Shown in pieces: positions 61,091 through 64,000 of a stretch of DNA of 64,000 nucleotides. Position 1 is the first letter of the stretch. Every line of letters starts with the position of its first letter. The position numbers and the translations under genes were made by a program. The DNA is from Desulfosporosinus nitroreducens. GTDB taxonomy: Bacteria; Bacillota; Desulfitobacteriia; Desulfitobacteriales; Desulfitobacteriaceae. Location of the stretch: NCBI RefSeq assembly GCF_023897015.1, contig NZ_JAMHFY010000004.1, positions 124,001 through 188,000 on the forward strand. The letters are read 5' to 3'. The notes under the pieces are model-generated. The model was not told the DNA's origin. It saw only the letters and a program-made list of their open reading frames with translations, and did not search any database.

Positions 61091-61274
61091 GACCTTCGAG
61101 CTCAATCGTAGTGTTAACAGCTTCGTGCTTTATGATAAATCCGAAGCGAAGTTCTCGGAAGCAAGGGGACGATTCTCTTGCTTCCCCTTTGAACGCCACT
61201 TTGCGTAAGGTCGGGGATGTTTTCGACTTACACTTGAACTACCTAACTTGCGGCTATACTTACCTGATGAATTA

Positions 61275-61331
61275 AATCGTTCTGCGAACTTGTTCGCTTC
61301 AATTTCGAACCTCGAACCTCGAACCTCGAGT
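61275..61331. repeat. GCGAAC hairpin plus GAACCTC array
   Basis: TGCGAACTTGTTCGC, then three CGAACCT/CGAACCTCGA words running into the mreD stop codon. It mirrors the arrangement at 55430. Confidence 0.75.
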
Positions 61332-61838
61332 TTAGCGTTCATATCTCGGTCGATAACGCAGCCAGCCGCGAACGAAGGACTGATGAATCAAAGGATAGGT
61401 TAGGGGAACCAGGATCGCGTTATACAAGGAAACCCCGATTACCAATCGGCCGATATCCCCCAGCGTCCAATGAAGTCCAGCGCCTAAACTTAAAAAGGCA
61501 ACTAACAATTGTCCCACTGAGGTGACAATGAATACCAAAAAGGTCGTTAAAAGAAAATTTTCTCGATACCAGCGTTCTGCTAACCAATAGCTTAAAAAAG
61601 CGACCACGACGAGGGTGAGAGTATACATTCCAATGTAACGCCCCAAATATAGATCTTCTAAGAAACCCGCAACCAGACCCCAAATTAAACCTGAACGAAG
61701 TCTGTGATGCATGGCTATATACATGGTTAAAAGCATGAGCAAATCTGGTTTAATCCCTGACCAAGACCAAAAGTGAAAAAGTGTGCCCGGTAAAATCAGG
61801 CTTAAGAAAAACATAACCGCAATCAAAACATAACGCAC
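61332..61838 (-). CDS. mreD: Rod shape-determining membrane protein MreD
   Basis: The 168-residue protein has five to six hydrophobic segments and the MreD pattern (HFWSWSGIKPDLLMLLTMYI, SGLIWGLVAGFLEDLYLGRY). It belongs to the elongasome with MreB, MreC, RodA and PBP2. GTG 61838 begins two bases after the mreC stop, with GGTGG as a weak ribosome binding site, so it depends on mreC translation. Confidence 0.88.
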   Translation of the reverse strand: MRYVLIAVMFFLSLILPGTLFHFWSWSGIKPDLLMLLTMYIAMHHRLRSGLIWGLVAGFLEDLYLGRYIGMYTLTLVVVAFLSYWLAERWYRENFLLTTFLVFIVTSVGQLLVAFLSLGAGLHWTLGDIGRLVIGVSLYNAILVPLTYPLIHQSFVRGWLRYRPRYER

Positions 61839-61840
61839 TA

Positions 61841-62710
61841 TTATCCACCAACCATTTTAACGATATATACCTCTTCTAAGGAGTCAAAGTCGACGAGTGG
61901 TTGAATATAAGCAGTCTTAAGCAAACCGGAAGGGTCCAATTGAATTTCCTTAACTTGCCCGATGGGAACATCTTTGGGGTAAACTCCGCCCAGGCCGGAC
62001 GTAAATACTAAGTCTCCTACGTTAATACTGTCCTCTCTGCGAAAAAGCATTTGTAAATTCCCTTCCGCTGTCAGACGGGAGCCGCGTTGATAGTTCCCTT
62101 GCACAATGCCAAAGGTACTGTTAGCAGTGCTCCCACGCACCGACGCACTGACCTGCCCTTCCCCATCGAGGATTAACAGGACTTCAGACGTGGTTGGCGT
62201 AACGGATACAATTTTCCCTATAAGCCCCAAGTCTCCGATAACTGGGGCATTCGCCACAATCCCGTCCTGGCTTCCACGATTTAACGTTAACGTTCGGTAC
62301 CAAGTGGTCGGGTTGCGATTAACTACTGTAGCCCCAACTTTTTCAAACTTTTCGAGGGTTGGACTGCGAAACTGACCCTGATCAAGCTCATTATATCGCA
62401 TCCCAGCCAAGATTTCTGTTTTCAGCTTAATATTGTCTCCTGTAAGCTGGTCAACTTTCTTGAGCAGTTCTTCGTTTTGACGTGATACCTCAGTGAAGCT
62501 CCACAATGCCCGCGTATTATTCTTTATCCCATTCCCAATCTGAAGAATTGGTTGTTCTAAAGGGCTTAAAACACGTTGCATGACTCCACCAACAGGGTTA
62601 GAGAAATTACTTTCCAGTCCCGTAAACCGAATCGCTATCAATACACCCAATAAGAGAAAGAAAACGAGAACCGCAATTCCCGTTACATTGACTCGCTTTT
62701 TCCTCACCAC
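61841..62710 (-). CDS. mreC: Rod shape-determining protein MreC
   Basis: The 289-residue protein has a single membrane helix (11-30), a coiled coil (about 65-100, RQNEELLKKVDQLTGDNIKL) and the paired beta-barrel domain (VVNRNPTTWYRTLTLNRGSQDG; FTSGLGGVYPKDVPIGQV). It links MreB to the peptidoglycan enzymes. GTG 62710, or the GTG immediately after it, follows GGGAGG. Confidence 0.92.
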   Translation of the reverse strand: MVRKKRVNVTGIAVLVFFLLLGVLIAIRFTGLESNFSNPVGGVMQRVLSPLEQPILQIGNGIKNNTRALWSFTEVSRQNEELLKKVDQLTGDNIKLKTEILAGMRYNELDQGQFRSPTLEKFEKVGATVVNRNPTTWYRTLTLNRGSQDGIVANAPVIGDLGLIGKIVSVTPTTSEVLLILDGEGQVSASVRGSTANSTFGIVQGNYQRGSRLTAEGNLQMLFRREDSINVGDLVFTSGLGGVYPKDVPIGQVKEIQLDPSGLLKTAYIQPLVDFDSLEEVYIVKMVGG

Positions 62711-62728
62711 AATTCCTCCCCGCTCTTT

Positions 62729-63754
62729 TTAGCTCTTTTGCGAGGCGGCAATTCTACGAAGGATTTCTGCATGTTCCAATACATTTCCTGTCCCTATAGC
62801 GACACAGGACAATGGGTCCTCCGCTATGTGCACCGCAATACCCGTTTCCTCTGAAATCAGTCGATCCAGGTTGCGCAGTAACGAGCCGCCACCTGCCATC
62901 ATAATGCCGCGATCCATAATGTCGGATGATAATTCCGGCGGAGTCTTTTCTAAACAAGATTTAACCGCATCCACAATTGCCATTACCGGTTCTTGTAAGG
63001 CTTCTTGAATTTCTTCCGAGGTTACTTCAATCGTCTTAGGAAGCCCCGTCAATAGGTCCCGTCCGCGTACAGTGTACATTCCTTTTTCGGCTTTGTAGGC
63101 ATATCCAATTTCAAATTTGAGGGTCTCAGCCGTGCGATAACCAATCATTAAATTATAGCGTCGTTTAATATGAGCGATGATGGCATCGTCCATTTCATCT
63201 CCCGCTACACGAATTGACCGGCTTGTCACGATTCCGCCTAAGGAAATCACAGCAACTTCTGTTGTCCCTCCGCCAATATCGACGATCATGTTTCCTGTCG
63301 GCTCACTGACTGGGAGTCCTGCCCCAATCGCAGCCGCCATGGGCTCTTCTAAAATTATCGGATCTTTTGCACCAGCCGCCATAGCTGCCTCTTTCACTGC
63401 CCGTTCTTCAACGGGGGTAACTCCGGAAGGTACACAGATAACAACGCGCGGACGAATATATGGGTGCTCTGTCCCTAACGCTCGGCTGATAAAATATTTG
63501 AGCATTTTCTGTGTGACGTTGAAATCAGAGATGACTCCATCTTTCAAGGGACGAATTGCTACAATATTACTTGGAGTCCGACCGATCATTTCCTTAGCTT
63601 TATCACCCACAGCCATAGGAGTTTTTGTAGTGATATCCATAGCCACTACAGAGGGTTCCCGTACAACGATCCCTTTACCCTTCACATGAACCACAGTATT
63701 TGCGGTTCCCAAATCTATTCCTAAATCCCTGCTAAAAAAGTTAAAAAACGCCAT
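62729..63754 (-). CDS. mreB: Actin-like shape protein MreB
   Basis: The 341-residue actin-fold ATPase has phosphate 1 [12 protein letters not shown], phosphate 2 [12 protein letters not shown] and the adenosine motif [13 protein letters not shown]. The N-terminal [10 protein letters not shown] is an amphipathic membrane anchor. It organises side-wall synthesis. GGAAGGAG precedes the ATG. It is the first gene of the operon; a repeat-rich leader of about 170 bp separates it from radC. Confidence 0.95.
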   Translation of the reverse strand: MAFFNFFSRDLGIDLGTANTVVHVKGKGIVVREPSVVAMDITTKTPMAVGDKAKEMIGRTPSNIVAIRPLKDGVISDFNVTQKMLKYFISRALGTEHPYIRPRVVICVPSGVTPVEERAVKEAAMAAGAKDPIILEEPMAAAIGAGLPVSEPTGNMIVDIGGGTTEVAVISLGGIVTSRSIRVAGDEMDDAIIAHIKRRYNLMIGYRTAETLKFEIGYAYKAEKGMYTVRGRDLLTGLPKTIEVTSEEIQEALQEPVMAIVDAVKSCLEKTPPELSSDIMDRGIMMAGGGSLLRNLDRLISEETGIAVHIAEDPLSCVAIGTGNVLEHAEILRRIAASQKS

Positions 63755-63776
63755 GGTTTTGTTAAGCTCCTTCCGT

Positions 63777-63930
63777 TATTCGAGGTTCGAGGCGACGCGA
63801 GGCGCGAGGTCCGAATCGAAGCGAACAGAGTTCGCAACTAATGATTAAAGCCAGAAAGTCTAGTTAGTTCTTCGATTCGTAGAATCGAATTCAAAGTTCG
63901 TGCCTCGCGCATCGAACTTCGAGCCTCGCG
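63777..63930. repeat. GAGGTTCGA-type array with both hairpins, before mreB
   Basis: TTCGAGGTTCGAGGCGACGC, a GCGAACAGAGTTCGC hairpin, TTCGATTCGTAGAATCGAAT hairpin and a final run of GTGCCTCGCGC/ACTTCGAGCCTCGCG words fill the whole gap between radC and mreB. This is the most complete copy of the module. Confidence 0.8.
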
Positions 63931-64000
63931 TCATATGATTCCGCGTTCCTTCAAGCTGATAAAACGATTATCCCCGATAATCACGTGATCTAAAACTTCA
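63931..64000 (-). CDS. radC: RadC family JAB-domain protein, C-terminal end
   Basis: The last 23 codons read EVLDHVIIGDNRFISLKERG and end II-stop. This is the usual closing sequence of RadC-type proteins (LGIxVLDHIIIGDxxxxSLKExGL). The rest, including the JAMM metal site, is outside the window. RadC next to mreB is a common order in Firmicutes. Confidence 0.85.
   Translation of the reverse strand, partial: EVLDHVIIGDNRFISLKERGII

Overview
The window looks like chromosome from an endospore-forming, low-to-mid GC anaerobic Firmicute of the Desulfosporosinus/Desulfitobacterium kind. The evidence is the mreBCD-mrdA, minCDE, rodA, spoIVFA/spoIVFB-like, TIGR03960, TIGR03936 and ribonuclease G run (48.8-64 kb), the DUF1659/DUF2922 pair, DUF3102 and DUF6809 proteins, strong AGGAGG-type ribosome binding sites and frequent GTG/TTG starts. 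This is inference from gene content; no rRNA or tRNA gene is present to confirm it.

1-20 kb is an accessory, heavily eroded zone. Intact genes (a lipoprotein, a small XRE regulator, a DUF4143 ATPase, a phnDCE-type ABC transporter, a cupin, a MetP/MetS-type transporter pair, an SPFH protein, an MFS exporter) sit among decayed pieces: an IS66-type mini-element holding an IS200-like remnant, an IS66 TnpB stub, a MazF/PemK C-terminus joined to an ATPase fragment, a displaced phnE fragment with an internal deletion, a nucleoside-type ABC permease stub, an SDR pseudogene, an Rpn-nuclease stub, a group II intron tail, two dead copies of the XRE regulator, and several short repeat families.

20-44 kb is an exopolysaccharide locus read almost entirely from the minus strand. 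From its promoter-proximal end it has Wzz- and CpsD-type chain-length proteins, a 1,917-residue hybrid sensor kinase with a convergent OmpR-type regulator, a decayed initiating sugar transferase, an intact initiating sugar transferase, three glycosyltransferases, a pyruvyl transferase with an FrhB-type ferredoxin partner, a Wzy polymerase, a sulfotransferase, a Wzx flippase, CysQ and a CysN-CysC fusion. Together the last genes suggest that PAPS is made and recycled to sulfate a surface polysaccharide. The CysN half of the fusion lacks standard GTPase residues and no cysD is present. The last gene, a UDP-sugar epimerase, is a pseudogene cut by a repeat.

44-48.8 kb holds a divergent, catalytically suspect SGNH protein, a large cell-wall-binding (CWB2) surface protein, a tiny membrane protein and a coiled-coil protein built from a 14-residue repeat. 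48.8-64 kb is conserved housekeeping DNA for cell shape, division-site placement and sporulation. It is unusual for its intergenic arrays of a short GAGGTTCGA-like word combined with small hairpins. The window ends inside the C-terminus of radC.
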